Assembly (NCBI GenBank): GCA_018066715.1
Contig: JAGPWA010000132.1
Location: 1-36,482, forward strand
DNA length: 36,482 nt
Direction of reading: 5' to 3'
Source: Porticoccus sp.
Lineage (GTDB): Bacteria; Pseudomonadota; Gammaproteobacteria; Pseudomonadales; Porticoccaceae
A program made the position numbers and the translations under genes. Below are positions 17,481 through 25,824 of the stretch, piece after piece. Below the pieces are notes generated by a model. That model was not told the origin of the DNA and did not search any database. It worked only from the letters and a program-made list of their open reading frames with translations. Numbering within the stretch: position 1 is the first letter of the stretch; every line of letters begins with the position of its first letter.

Positions 17481-18053
17481 ATGAGCATCAAGTCAGATAA
17501 GTGGATCACCCGTATGTCAAAGGAACACGCCATGATTGAGCCGTTTCATGGTAGGCAGGTTCGCCAGCCTGATCCCAATGGTGAGAAGGTGATTTCCTAT
17601 GGTGTTTCTAGCTACGGTTACGATGTTCGCTGTGCGGATGAATTCAAGATTTTCACCAACATCCACTCCAAGACGGTTGACCCTAAAAATTTCGATGAAG
17701 ATGCGTTTATCGATATAAAAGGCGATTACTGCATTATCCCCCCTAATTCTTTTGCCCTGGCACGCACCATTGAGCACTTCCGTATACCACGCAATGTGCT
17801 GACGATTTGCTTGGGTAAATCGACCTATGCTCGCTGCGGTATTATCGTGAACGTCACGCCGTTGGAGCCAGAGTGGGAAGGGCACGTCACCTTGGAATTC
17901 TCTAACACCACCAGCCTTCCGGCGAAGATTTACGCTAACGAAGGTGTTGCTCAGATGCTGTTCTTTGAGTCCGATGAAGTGTGCGAAGTCTCTTATGCGG
18001 ATCGGGGCGGTAAGTATCAGGGTCAGACGGGCGTTACTCTACCTAAAGCCTAA
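17481..18053 (+). CDS. dcd: dCTP deaminase
   Basis: 190 residues, the usual length for the trimeric enzyme that deaminates dCTP to dUTP, the main source of dUMP for thymidylate synthesis in gammaproteobacteria. Family segments are intact: [13 protein letters not shown], the [13 protein letters not shown] loop, [19 protein letters not shown] with the catalytic Glu in the following [15 protein letters not shown], and the C-terminal lid [15 protein letters not shown] that closes over the nucleotide. Very similar throughout to Pseudomonas Dcd as I recall it. In Pseudomonas it sits beside apbC. Here ~5.2 kb of other genes lie between. The ribosome site is weak. Confidence 0.97.
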   Translation: MSIKSDKWITRMSKEHAMIEPFHGRQVRQPDPNGEKVISYGVSSYGYDVRCADEFKIFTNIHSKTVDPKNFDEDAFIDIKGDYCIIPPNSFALARTIEHFRIPRNVLTICLGKSTYARCGIIVNVTPLEPEWEGHVTLEFSNTTSLPAKIYANEGVAQMLFFESDEVCEVSYADRGGKYQGQTGVTLPKA

Positions 18054-18308
18054 GCCTCTCCGACGACAGCACGACCTTCTGGTGGCCCTAGCCGTGCCGA
18101 ATGGCTGAGGGCTACTGCAAAAAAATCACTCCATGTGGCCCCTTCATGCAGTCAATAGGCTGAACAGTACTGTGTGCCTGTGCCTGTCCTTCAGCTTTCC
18201 TATCGTCTTATAAGCCCACGATAACGGCTTGTTGGGGGCTGGCAGATGGATATTTTTTTTTCTGACATAATGCCCACCTTCTAATAAAAAAATGATGGGG
18301 TCAGTCAG

Positions 18309-21161
18309 ATGTCAGAGAGATTATTGGGGATTTACGAAAAACTGATTTTGCGTCGTCCTGTGGTCGCGATTCTGACGATGACTCTGATGGCTGTCTTCAT
18401 GGCGTTTGGTTTAGTAGGGCTGAAGCTGGATGCCTCTCTGGACTCCCTCACTCTTGAAAATGATAACGCCCTGGCGGAATACCGAGAATCCGTTCAGCGA
18501 TACGGTGGTAGTGACTTCTTGGTGGTGACGTACAAACCCCACAAGGGTGATCTGTTTGACGACGAGAACTTGAACACCCTCAAAGAAATTAATGATGAGT
18601 TAAGAGGGATTGAAGGCATTGGGGAGGTGACGTCGATATTGGATGTGCCCCTTCTCTATAGTCCAAAAATCAAGGTTGAGGCATTAAAGGAAGCGCCCCG
18701 GACGTTACTTCAACCCAATGTTGACCGAGACTTAGTTCGCCAGGAATTCCTCACGAGCCCCGTCTACCGCGACCTGGTTCTTAGCCCAGATGCTAAAACG
18801 ACGATCGTTCTGGTTGAGATGACACTGGATAAAAAATACCAGGAGCTGGTTAAGCAGCGAGATACCTTGCGCATCAAGCGTGATACGGAGGGGCTCTCTT
18901 CAGAAGAAGTCGCTGAGCTTAAGACGGTCAGTCAGGACTTTCTTGATTACCGCACGGTTCGTGCCGCTAAAGAAAAAATACGTGTCGCAGAAATACGCGA
19001 AAAAATGGCCCCGTTCAAAGATGATGCAGAAATATTCCTCGGTGGTTTGAGCATGATTACCGCCGATATGGTTACTTTCATTAAGAGTGACCTCAACATC
19101 TTCGGTGTCGGTATTGTGCTGTTTATCATCATTACTCTGGCGATAATTTTTCGGGAATTGCGCTGGGTTATGTTGCCACTGGCGACCTGTGTCCTGTGTG
19201 TGGAACTTATGCTTGGGTACCTCGGTTGGATCGACTGGCGTATGACGGTCGTCTCTTCCAACTTTGTGTCACTGTTATTGATTATCACGCTGGCACTAAC
19301 GATTCACCTGATTGTTCGATACCGTGAGCTGTATCGCCTGTTCCCCAACAAAGAGCAGCTTGAGCTGGTGCGCGATACCGTGAAAAGCATGGCTCGTCCC
19401 TGCTTCTATACCATGCTGACGACCGTGGTGGCCTTCTCTTCATTGGTTCTCAGTGATATCCGTCCTGTTATCGACTTTGGCTGGATGATGACCATTGGAC
19501 TGGTGCTGTCGTTGGTGGTCGCCTTTGTCATCATCCCAGCCGGGATGATGGTCTGTGGCAAAGGGAAGAAAAATGGTGGTGTGAGCAGTAATGATGAGAG
19601 CAGTGATAAAAATCACGATGCTTCCGGTGTGACGCTTTGTTTTTCCCGCTTTACTGAAAATCATGGTGGGCTGGTGCTGGGACTATCATTGACGGCTGCG
19701 ATCGCCAGTGCCTGGGGAATCTCTCGGCTTCAGGTAGAAAATCATTTTATTGAGTACTTCCATTCGGATACTGAAATCTATCAAGGGCTTTTGCTCATTG
19801 ATAACGAATTGGGTGGAACCATACCCCTAGACATCATTATTGATGCCCCTCCCCAGGTTGATGATGGGTCTCTTAGTTATGAGGACATAATGGGTGAAGA
19901 AGATGGGGAAGCTGACGAGGAGGTTCCAGCCGATATGGACCCCTATGGCGACCCCTTCGCTGGTATGTATGCTGATAGTGATGAAGGTGAAGCCGCCGGT
20001 GCTGAGTTAGAAGAGAGCGCAGAAGAAGAGGGCGCAGCAGCTGACCCTTATGGCGATCCCTTTGCCGGTATGTACGAAGATAGCGATGAGGGTGAAGTTG
20101 TTGATGCGGGGCCTGACGAAGAGGACACAGCAGCAGCTGACCCCTATGGTGACCCCTTTGCCGGTATGTACGAAGATAGTGATGAACAGGAAGGCGACGT
20201 AGTCGCTGAGTCTGCCGTTGAGGATGAAGCCTTTTTTGAAGAGGATTCAGGGGATTTCGAGGTTATTGAAGATAGCTATTGGTTAACCCGGTCGGGTATC
20301 GAGGATTTGGAAAAACTCCATGCCTATCTCGAGACGTTGCCCGAAGTAGGTAAAGTGAGCTCGTTGGTGACGGTTGCCGATGTGTACTCTGAGTTGGTCG
20401 GCCACAAGATCAGTGATCTTGAGCTGGGGTTGATGTCGCTATTGATGTCACCTGAAAATGCTGACTTCCTTCTCTGGCCGTATGTTGATGAGCGCAAAAA
20501 CCAATCGCGAATCACCATGCGCATCAAAGATAGTATGGGTGATTTGGATCGCAGTGAATTGCTCAAAAAAATTCATCGGTTTGCCATTGATGAGGCGGGC
20601 TTCGAGGAAGAGCAGGTTCACTTTACCGGCTTGATGGTGCTCTATAACAACATGCTACAGAGTCTGTTTCGCTCACAAATTCTGACCATGGGCATGGTGT
20701 TCCTCTGCATTATGGGCATGTTTTTGGTGCTATTCCGGTCCCTGTACGTTTCCATCATCGCCATTCTGCCAAATCTCTTGGCGGCAGGTGTGGTCCTTGG
20801 AGTCATGGGTATTGCGGGTATTCCCCTTGATATGATGACCATCACCATAGCCGCTATCACGGTGGGGATTGGGGTGGACCACGATATTCATTACATCACT
20901 CGTTTCAAGAAAGAGTTTGCCATTGATCACGATTATATTGCGAGTATGCACCGGGCTCACGCCAGTATTGGGCGAGCGCTGTTCTATACCGCGGTGACGA
21001 TTATCGTTGGCTTCTCGATTCTGACGTTGTCTAACTTTATTCCATCCGTGTACTTCGGTTTGCTGACGGGGCTGGCTATGTTTGCGGCATTACTGGCTTC
21101 CATGACATTACTTCCAAAATTAATTCTGGTCTTCAAGCCGTTTAAAACAGAGAAGGTATAA
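18309..21161 (+). CDS. RND/MMPL-type exporter with acidic repeats in the second periplasmic loop
   Basis: 950 residues. Topology: TM1 (~18-40), first periplasmic domain (~41-255), TM2-6 (~260-415), a cytoplasmic loop, TM7 (~450-468), second periplasmic domain (~470-775), TM8-12 (~780-945). This is the two-half arrangement of the RND superfamily (SSD/MMPL-like exporters), which use proton flux to move lipids or hydrophobic compounds. The GVGIDHD-type motif appears as GIGVDHDIHYITRF. Unlike ordinary members, the second periplasmic loop has a ~140-residue acidic insert (about 525-665) with three copies of DPYGDPFAGMYxDSDE (residues 544, 579 and 611). No membrane-fusion or outer-membrane partner is adjacent. 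Substrate unknown. Confidence 0.9.
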   Translation: MSERLLGIYEKLILRRPVVAILTMTLMAVFMAFGLVGLKLDASLDSLTLENDNALAEYRESVQRYGGSDFLVVTYKPHKGDLFDDENLNTLKEINDELRGIEGIGEVTSILDVPLLYSPKIKVEALKEAPRTLLQPNVDRDLVRQEFLTSPVYRDLVLSPDAKTTIVLVEMTLDKKYQELVKQRDTLRIKRDTEGLSSEEVAELKTVSQDFLDYRTVRAAKEKIRVAEIREKMAPFKDDAEIFLGGLSMITADMVTFIKSDLNIFGVGIVLFIIITLAIIFRELRWVMLPLATCVLCVELMLGYLGWIDWRMTVVSSNFVSLLLIITLALTIHLIVRYRELYRLFPNKEQLELVRDTVKSMARPCFYTMLTTVVAFSSLVLSDIRPVIDFGWMMTIGLVLSLVVAFVIIPAGMMVCGKGKKNGGVSSNDESSDKNHDASGVTLCFSRFTENHGGLVLGLSLTAAIASAWGISRLQVENHFIEYFHSDTEIYQGLLLIDNELGGTIPLDIIIDAPPQVDDGSLSYEDIMGEEDGEADEEVPADMDPYGDPFAGMYADSDEGEAAGAELEESAEEEGAAADPYGDPFAGMYEDSDEGEVVDAGPDEEDTAAADPYGDPFAGMYEDSDEQEGDVVAESAVEDEAFFEEDSGDFEVIEDSYWLTRSGIEDLEKLHAYLETLPEVGKVSSLVTVADVYSELVGHKISDLELGLMSLLMSPENADFLLWPYVDERKNQSRITMRIKDSMGDLDRSELLKKIHRFAIDEAGFEEEQVHFTGLMVLYNNMLQSLFRSQILTMGMVFLCIMGMFLVLFRSLYVSIIAILPNLLAAGVVLGVMGIAGIPLDMMTITIAAITVGIGVDHDIHYITRFKKEFAIDHDYIASMHRAHASIGRALFYTAVTIIVGFSILTLSNFIPSVYFGLLTGLAMFAALLASMTLLPKLILVFKPFKTEKV
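19938..20192 (+). repeat. Three acidic repeats within the exporter gene
   Basis: Coding repeat of 54 bases at 19938-19991, 20043-20096 and 20139-20192 (periods 105 and 96 bases). Each encodes DPYGDPFAGMY, then A or E, then DSDE plus two more residues. Spacers are Glu/Ala-rich and of unequal length. Synonymous differences between copies (for example GGC/GGT, CCC/CCT) mean the duplication is not recent and the protein sequence has been kept. Confidence 0.95.
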
Positions 21162-21189
21162 AGGTCAGTTAGACTCTGGGTAAGTCAGT

Positions 21190-21223
21190 ATCATTAGGGA
21201 GAGGAGGCTCTCTCCCTAATGAT
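21190..21223. other. 14-bp perfect hairpin after the exporter gene
   Basis: ATCATTAGGGAGAG (21190-21203) pairs perfectly with 21210-21223 across a 6-base loop, 28 bases past the exporter stop. No T-tract follows on either strand, so it is not a standard intrinsic terminator. It could be a 3'-end-protecting stem, or a bidirectional transcription barrier between the exporter and the convergent sirB2-like gene. Confidence 0.75.
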
Positions 21224-21231
21224 CGGCGGGC

Positions 21232-21286
21232 CTTAAATGATAGATATGGTCTTAAGTGATAGGTTTGGTCTTAAACGATGGACTGC
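21232..21286. repeat. 19-bp degenerate tandem repeat, about three copies
   Basis: CTTAAATGATAGATATGGT (21232-21250), CTTAAGTGATAGGTTTGGT (21251-21269) and a shorter diverged copy CTTAAACGATGGACTGC (21270-21286), in the spacer between two convergent genes. Confidence 0.75.
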
Positions 21287-21304
21287 CTTAACGTCATTCC
21301 AATT

Positions 21305-21334
21305 AAAGCTATCGTAATAAAAGCTGTCGTCATA
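21305..21334. repeat. 15-bp tandem duplication across the stop of the SirB2-like gene
   Basis: AAAGCTATCGTAATA (21305-21319) and AAAGCTGTCGTCATA (21320-21334), two mismatches. The second copy contains the stop codon (21330-21332, minus strand). Confidence 0.75.
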
Positions 21335-21704
21335 AAAACCAGGGCGTTTGCGTCACGGCAACAGCAACGATATAAGCGAAGGTCGCAATCGCGAGTAAGC
21401 TAAAGAGTAAGCGCACTCCAGCCGTTTTACCTCGCTTGATGGCGATGGTGCCTGTCACAATATAAACCAGCAGCGCAATAAATTTGGCGGTTAACCAGTG
21501 GTCGGCAAACGGGTATTGTTCTGTAGTCATCATCAGGTAAATAGCGGAACCCAACAGTAATGTGTCGATGATGTGTGGGGCAATTTTTGCCCACCGCTGC
21601 TGTAATTTGGCTGACTCTGTTACTGACCAGAACGCGCGAAGTACGAAAAAACTGATGCTAATAATGGCAAAGCTGATATGTGCTTGTTTAATTAAAAGGT
21701 ACAT
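21330..21704 (-). CDS. SirB2-like inner-membrane protein
   Basis: 124 residues from ATG 21704 (the frame extends to 21773, but the extra 23 residues do not fit the family). Four membrane helices start almost at once: YLLIKQAHISFAIISISFF, a helix around HIIDTLLLGSAIYL, one around FIALLVYIVTGTIAI, and one near LLFSLLAIATFAYIVAVAV. Conserved His residues after the first helix and in APHIID match the SirB2 family, a small integral membrane family of uncertain role (the SirB name comes from a Salmonella regulatory locus). Convergent with the RND exporter. Its 3' end lies in a tandem duplication. Confidence 0.82.
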   Translation of the reverse strand: MYLLIKQAHISFAIISISFFVLRAFWSVTESAKLQQRWAKIAPHIIDTLLLGSAIYLMMTTEQYPFADHWLTAKFIALLVYIVTGTIAIKRGKTAGVRLLFSLLAIATFAYIVAVAVTQTPWFL

Positions 21705-21892
21705 AGTGAGTCTTATGGTTAGGTGCGTGGGACTGGGCTTAGTTAACAGTTTGGCTTTGATCGCCGCAAGCAAAGGCGCGCGTTAGCACGTCCAGCCCGT
21801 GGGATGATTTTGCCTTGTATGGTTGTTCTTGCCTGTTTTCTACTTAGTAATTCTTTACGGATACTCTATTGGTCTCAGACTTCTTTTATTAA

Positions 21893-21943
21893 GGTCTGAC
21901 TTTCATTAAGAACCGGCTTTCATTAAGGTCTCAGTTTCATTAA
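21893..21943. repeat. 17-bp tandem repeat downstream of the Lys-rich small gene
   Basis: Three 17-bp units, 21893-21909 (GGTCTGACTTTCATTAA), 21910-21926 (GAACCGGCTTTCATTAA) and 21927-21943 (GGTCTCAGTTTCATTAA). They are flanked by partial copies on both sides (from about 21871 and to about 21950). Alternating GGTCT and GAACC heads suggest an original 34-bp unit duplicated once more. It ends 7 bases before the stop of the small gene. Confidence 0.8.
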
Positions 21944-21956
21944 GAACCGATACGGA

Positions 21957-22058
21957 TCATTTGTTCAGCTTTTTTAGTTTTTTCTCGTTGCGCTTTTCTT
22001 TCATCGTTTTTTCAGGTTTCTTTTTAGCTGATTTTTTTGAATCTTGGCCTTTAGACAT
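21957..22058 (-). CDS. Small Lys-rich protein (33 aa)
   Basis: ATG 22058 to TGA 21957: begins MSKGQDSKKSAKKKPEK and continues with TMKEKRNEKKLKKLNK. Nearly half the residues are Lys, none are aromatic, and no fixed fold is expected. It has the strongest ribosome site in the region (AAGGAG, spacing 7). I recall very similar short proteins starting MSKGQD and containing KT-KEKR-EKK in Pseudomonas and Acinetobacter, annotated only as hypothetical, which supports a real gene. The charge suggests RNA, DNA or ribosome binding, but no function is known to me. It follows the DUF3014 gene by 110 bp on the same strand. Confidence 0.8.
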   Translation of the reverse strand: MSKGQDSKKSAKKKPEKTMKEKRNEKKLKKLNK

Positions 22059-22100
22059 AGATTTCTCCTTTAACTTTGTTGATAAGACATTAAACGTCTA

Positions 22101-22130
22101 TTAAGTAGGTTGCACTTAAGTAGGTTGTAC
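22101..22130. repeat. 15-bp tandem duplication
   Basis: TTAAGTAGGTTGCAC (22101-22115) and TTAAGTAGGTTGTAC (22116-22130), one mismatch. In the spacer between the DUF3014 gene and the Lys-rich small gene. Confidence 0.8.
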
Positions 22131-22168
22131 TCAAAGCATAACAGTTAACGGTTGGTTTATATTCTTTG

Positions 22169-23056
22169 TTATTCGTTATCAGTTGGTACAGGCTCAGTAG
22201 CTCCGCTCAGCAGTGCCTCACGAAGCCCTCTCGCTTTTGTCTGAATTTTTTGGGTGTGATCTGGCCCCATTCTCAGCAATTGTTTTTGAATCGGGGGCAG
22301 CGCTTCAAGCTTTGGGTCGGCGTATTTGTATTGTACTGACTCTCTAGTCAAGGCCACTGGCGTTGTGGGAATCGGTGTGGCAAGAATTTGGTCGAGTGCT
22401 GCAACAATGGCATTGTCCAAATCTTCTGCGGGGTAGCCTAATTCTTCGTACGCCTGTTCTAGAAGTGGACGGAACATGTGGAACAGTTCTACCAACTTAT
22501 TGCTATCAATAGTATTGAGCCGATCTGCCAGGTAGTTGTAACGTTGATAGTTAGCTGGGTCTACCCAGATATTCTCCCCTTCTTTTATGGCGATAAATTT
22601 GCCTTTGGGGCTGGGCGCCTTAATCATTTTTTGTAGCAGTATGCCTCGGCTCAGGCCATCAACCAGTGTGATGCTACGGCGAAGGAGGTGGTCGGCATGG
22701 AGCCATTCCCCCAGCGTTCCCTCTGGTGTCAGTGTGGCCAGCTTTGACTTGGCTTCTGTATCACTGTCATCCAGCGTGGGCAGTACGACGGCTATCTCTA
22801 CGGGCGCTTGTTGTTGGGGTATATCGATTGCTTCTACTGTTTCTGTCGCTGCGGGGGAAGCAGGGGTAGCCTGCATGGGTTCTTCAATGGCCAATGTTTC
22901 TGGTTGTATTTCCAGAGGCTTTTCAACGATAGCGGGCATCAACAAAAAATAGCCCAGACCCGCCAAAATACAGAGGCCAACTGCCAGAGTGATCCATTTA
23001 CTGGAAGAGTTGGTTGGTGTGGGTCTTTCTGGACGTTCGTCCGGTGAGATTTGCAT
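22169..23056 (-). CDS. DUF3014 membrane-anchored protein
   Basis: 295 residues. A short basic N-terminus, one membrane helix (~20-42, WITLAVGLCILAGLGYFLL), a Pro/Glu/Thr-rich periplasmic linker (~45-95) and a conserved domain (~100-285). The domain includes EWLHADHLLRRSITLVDGLS, KGKFIAIKEGENIWVDPANY and RYNYLADRLNTIDSNKL, which I recognise as DUF3014, a family of unknown function in gammaproteobacteria. Anchored in the inner membrane with the domain in the periplasm. It lies 48 bp after the DUF3108 gene in a probable purM-purN-DUF3108-DUF3014 transcription unit. Confidence 0.85.
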   Translation of the reverse strand: MQISPDERPERPTPTNSSSKWITLAVGLCILAGLGYFLLMPAIVEKPLEIQPETLAIEEPMQATPASPAATETVEAIDIPQQQAPVEIAVVLPTLDDSDTEAKSKLATLTPEGTLGEWLHADHLLRRSITLVDGLSRGILLQKMIKAPSPKGKFIAIKEGENIWVDPANYQRYNYLADRLNTIDSNKLVELFHMFRPLLEQAYEELGYPAEDLDNAIVAALDQILATPIPTTPVALTRESVQYKYADPKLEALPPIQKQLLRMGPDHTQKIQTKARGLREALLSGATEPVPTDNE

Positions 23057-23104
23057 GATTTAACCCCGCGTTAGTGCCTTTGTAGCATTCATTAAAGATG
23101 TTGT

Positions 23105-23926
23105 TTATGACTTTCCTTTTGGTCTTGTCAGGGGTTTCTTGTCGAGGCTGCCTTCCTGGATGACGATTTTGTAGTCTTCGCCGCCTTTTTCTCGCTGCCA
23201 TAGTTGTACCAGCAGGTAGTTCCACTGTGGGGCAAACCAGAACAGTGTTTCCCTTTCATTATCTTCACGTATTCTTTTGACTTTAAGTGCTTTGATTTTC
23301 CCAAGGGGTGTATCGAGGGTTTCTTCACCTTGCGTTTCAAAGTTGTATTGTTTGAGCCGTCCTCGGCTAATCACTTGGTATTGCAGAGGGGACACCTGAT
23401 TGATCAGATCCCGCTGTAGTTGCACTTGGTAGGACAGGCGGTTGAGGTAGCCATCCTCCAGCGTTACTTGGCGCTTTTTCTTTTTTGTTTTGTAGTTGGC
23501 AACGCCGATCTCTCGGTCATATCTCAACTTTTCGGTCTTTTTAATACCCAAGACATTCCGCTTATATTGATAATTTTGGTCGACAATTCCTCTTTGTTCG
23601 TCGAGTAAGAAGGCACCTTCTTCCTCAATACTGCTGAACAGGTTTTTTGCGGTGGTGGTTAACACGTAGCGTTTACCTTCCAGTTTTAGCTGACGCTCGG
23701 CACTGATATCCATACCGTTGTATGTAGCAGCATAAGAGAGGGTATAGGGGGTTAAGGCCGTGTCACAGCTAATGTTGTCACAGTCAACTTTGTTCCCTTC
23801 GGCCTCGTTATCACTAGCTTGTGCTGTGCCTAGTGCACACAGTAGTGCGACACTCCCGAGGATGAACGTTTTTATCAGGCGTTGAATGGGGGATGTATAT
23901 ACATTGAGGCGCATATTTAGATCCAT
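23105..23926 (-). CDS. DUF3108 exported protein
   Basis: 273 residues. Signal peptide of ~37 residues ending near AQAS, then a predominantly beta-strand domain typical of DUF3108 (PYTLSYAATYNGMDISAERQ, GYLNRLSYQVQLQRDL, ETLDTPLGKIKALKVKRIRED, TLFWFAPQWNYLLVQLWQ). These periplasmic proteins are thought to have a lipoprotein-carrier-like (LolA-like) fold, but the function is unproved. Pseudomonas carries a DUF3108 gene next to purN in the same order, so the placement is ancestral. Starts at ATG 23926, with an alternative four codons in. Confidence 0.87.
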   Translation of the reverse strand: MDLNMRLNVYTSPIQRLIKTFILGSVALLCALGTAQASDNEAEGNKVDCDNISCDTALTPYTLSYAATYNGMDISAERQLKLEGKRYVLTTTAKNLFSSIEEEGAFLLDEQRGIVDQNYQYKRNVLGIKKTEKLRYDREIGVANYKTKKKKRQVTLEDGYLNRLSYQVQLQRDLINQVSPLQYQVISRGRLKQYNFETQGEETLDTPLGKIKALKVKRIREDNERETLFWFAPQWNYLLVQLWQREKGGEDYKIVIQEGSLDKKPLTRPKGKS

Positions 23927-23981
23927 AGAGGTTTCTGCTTCCCTGATCGGATTGTGATCGTTGTTAGATACAGTTTAGCGC

Positions 23982-24653
23982 TTATTGTTCAGTGTTTGCA
24001 GTTGAGAAGGGAAATCCGGTTTCAGGCAGTGCGTTGCCGTCCAGATGTGGAGCGCCGTTGTTCAGCGTTAGTCTACCCTCACAAAACCATTGTGCTGCGA
24101 GGGGGTAAATCTGATGTTCTTGAACCAGTATCCGGCTTGCCAGAATATCAGTGGTGTCCCCACTAGTTATGGGAACCTCGGCCTGAATAATGGCTGGGCC
24201 ACCATCAAGGTCACTGGTCACAAAATGTACGGTGGCTCCTGCTGCGTGATCACCGGCATCAATGGCGCGTTGATGAGTGTGTAGCCCCGGGTATTTAGGC
24301 AAGAGTGAGGGGTGGATATTCATGATGTGCCCGGCAAAGCGGTTGACGAATTTGGGGGTGAGAATTCGCATAAAGCCTGCCAATATCACCAAGTCAGGCT
24401 GGTAGCTGGACACTCGCTCTCCCAGTTCAGCGTCAAAGCTCTCTCGGTCCGCGAACTCTCGGTGATCCAGAATCTCGCAGGGAATGTGGGCTTTCTTGGC
24501 CCGCTCCAAACCCAGGACACCGGCCTTGTTGCTAACAACGCCAACAATCTCAGCATCGAGAGTACTGTTCTGAGAGGCATCGATGAAGGCCTGTAGGTTG
24601 CTGCCGCTACCTGAAATCAGTACGACTAACCGAGGGCGCTTAGGTGCTGTCAT
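23982..24653 (-). CDS. purN: Phosphoribosylglycinamide formyltransferase
   Basis: 223 residues (E. coli 212). Transfers the formyl group from 10-formyl-tetrahydrofolate to GAR, third step of purine synthesis. Phosphate-binding LISGSGSNLQAFID at 10-23, the catalytic Asn and His in NIHPSLLPKYPGLHTHQRA, and the catalytic Asp in FVTSDLDGGPAI. The ATG lies three bases after the purM stop, so the two are translated together. Confidence 0.97.
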   Translation of the reverse strand: MTAPKRPRLVVLISGSGSNLQAFIDASQNSTLDAEIVGVVSNKAGVLGLERAKKAHIPCEILDHREFADRESFDAELGERVSSYQPDLVILAGFMRILTPKFVNRFAGHIMNIHPSLLPKYPGLHTHQRAIDAGDHAAGATVHFVTSDLDGGPAIIQAEVPITSGDTTDILASRILVQEHQIYPLAAQWFCEGRLTLNNGAPHLDGNALPETGFPFSTANTEQ

Positions 24654-24656
24654 TCG

Positions 24657-25715
24657 TTATAGCCCTTGAAGCTCGACCTGTTCTTCACCGGGTTCAGCGT
24701 GAGCAATCGAGCCGATGATAAAGGCGTCTTCACCCGCAGCATGGAGGGTATCAATGGCCTTTTCAGCCGCTTCGCTGGGGACACAAACGATCATGCCTAC
24801 ACCGCAATTGAAGGTGCGGTGCATCTCTTCTGGGTCGACATTGCCGTTGTCTTGTAACCAATCAAAAATAGCGGGGCGCTGCCAGCTTGTGGTATCAATA
24901 ATGGCTTTGGCGCTTTCAGGTAACACGCGTGGAATATTTTCCAGCAGGCCGCCACCGGTAATATGGGAAATAGCATGTACGGGGACGTGGGCATGATCCA
25001 CCAGTGCTAGAACCGATTTCACATAAATTTTAGTGGGGATGATCAGAGCTTCACCTAGAGGTACGCCATCGACCAAGTCGTTGCGAACATCGGCACCAGA
25101 GACGTCAATGATTTTACGAATCAGTGAGTAGCCATTTGAGTGTGGGCCACTGGCGGCAAGTCCAATCAGGGTGTCGCCAACGTGTACGGCGCTGCCATCG
25201 ATAATATCTGCTTTCTCTACAATACCGACACAGAAGCCTGCAAGGTCATAATCTTCGCCTTCGTACATGCCGGGCATTTCAGCGGTTTCACCACCTACCA
25301 GGGAGCATCCGGACTGAAGGCAACCTTCGCCGATACCGGCAACAACAGATGCTGCCATGTCGACATTGAGTTTGCCGGTAGCATAGTAGTCGAGAAAAAA
25401 GAGTGGCTCAGCACCACAGACCACCAAGTCATTGACACACATGGCCACCAAGTCGATACCGATGGTGTCGTGCAGATCCAACTCCATGGCCAGCTTGAGT
25501 TTGGTGCCAACCCCATCGGTACCCGATGCCAGTACGGGTTCTTTGTAACCACTGGGTAGGCTAAACAGGGCACCGAAACCGCCCAAGCCTGCTAATACTT
25601 CAGGTCGACGCGTCTTCTTGGCAACGTGTTTAATGCGATCCACAAGTGCATTACCTGCATCAATATCGACACCGGCATCTTTATAACTGAGGGGGGTTGG
25701 CTGTTGGTCGCTCAT
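24657..25715 (-). CDS. purM: Phosphoribosylformylglycinamidine cyclo-ligase
   Basis: 352 residues (E. coli 345). Makes AIR from FGAM with ATP, the fifth step of purine synthesis. N-terminal [20 protein letters not shown], the ATP loop [25 protein letters not shown] and the C-terminal [11 protein letters not shown] are typical of the PurM/ThiL/SelD fold. The ribosome site AAGG precedes ATG 25715. First gene of the minus-strand purine unit. I see no convincing PurR-type operator in the 109-bp spacer to the divergent DUF2066 gene. Confidence 0.97.
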   Translation of the reverse strand: MSDQQPTPLSYKDAGVDIDAGNALVDRIKHVAKKTRRPEVLAGLGGFGALFSLPSGYKEPVLASGTDGVGTKLKLAMELDLHDTIGIDLVAMCVNDLVVCGAEPLFFLDYYATGKLNVDMAASVVAGIGEGCLQSGCSLVGGETAEMPGMYEGEDYDLAGFCVGIVEKADIIDGSAVHVGDTLIGLAASGPHSNGYSLIRKIIDVSGADVRNDLVDGVPLGEALIIPTKIYVKSVLALVDHAHVPVHAISHITGGGLLENIPRVLPESAKAIIDTTSWQRPAIFDWLQDNGNVDPEEMHRTFNCGVGMIVCVPSEAAEKAIDTLHAAGEDAFIIGSIAHAEPGEEQVELQGL

Positions 25716-25824
25716 ACGTTGCCTTGCTGTGAAACGGATTAAAAGAGCGGGTATTTTATATGAAAAGCAAAGAACTGGCAGTTAGATAATGGGTCTATTT
25801 TCCCTCTGCTGTTACAATCGCGCC

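Noticed and set aside
18083-18115. Imperfect hairpin (GTGGCCCTAGCC ... GGCTGAGGGCTAC) after dcd as a terminator
   Set aside because: The stem has a mismatch and a bulge and is followed by A residues, not T, on the plus strand. There is no T-tract on the correct side for either strand.
25811-25824. TACAAT just before ATG 25825 as a promoter for a leaderless DUF2066 mRNA
   Set aside because: There is no -35-like hexamer at the right distance, and an upstream promoter in the purM spacer is equally possible.
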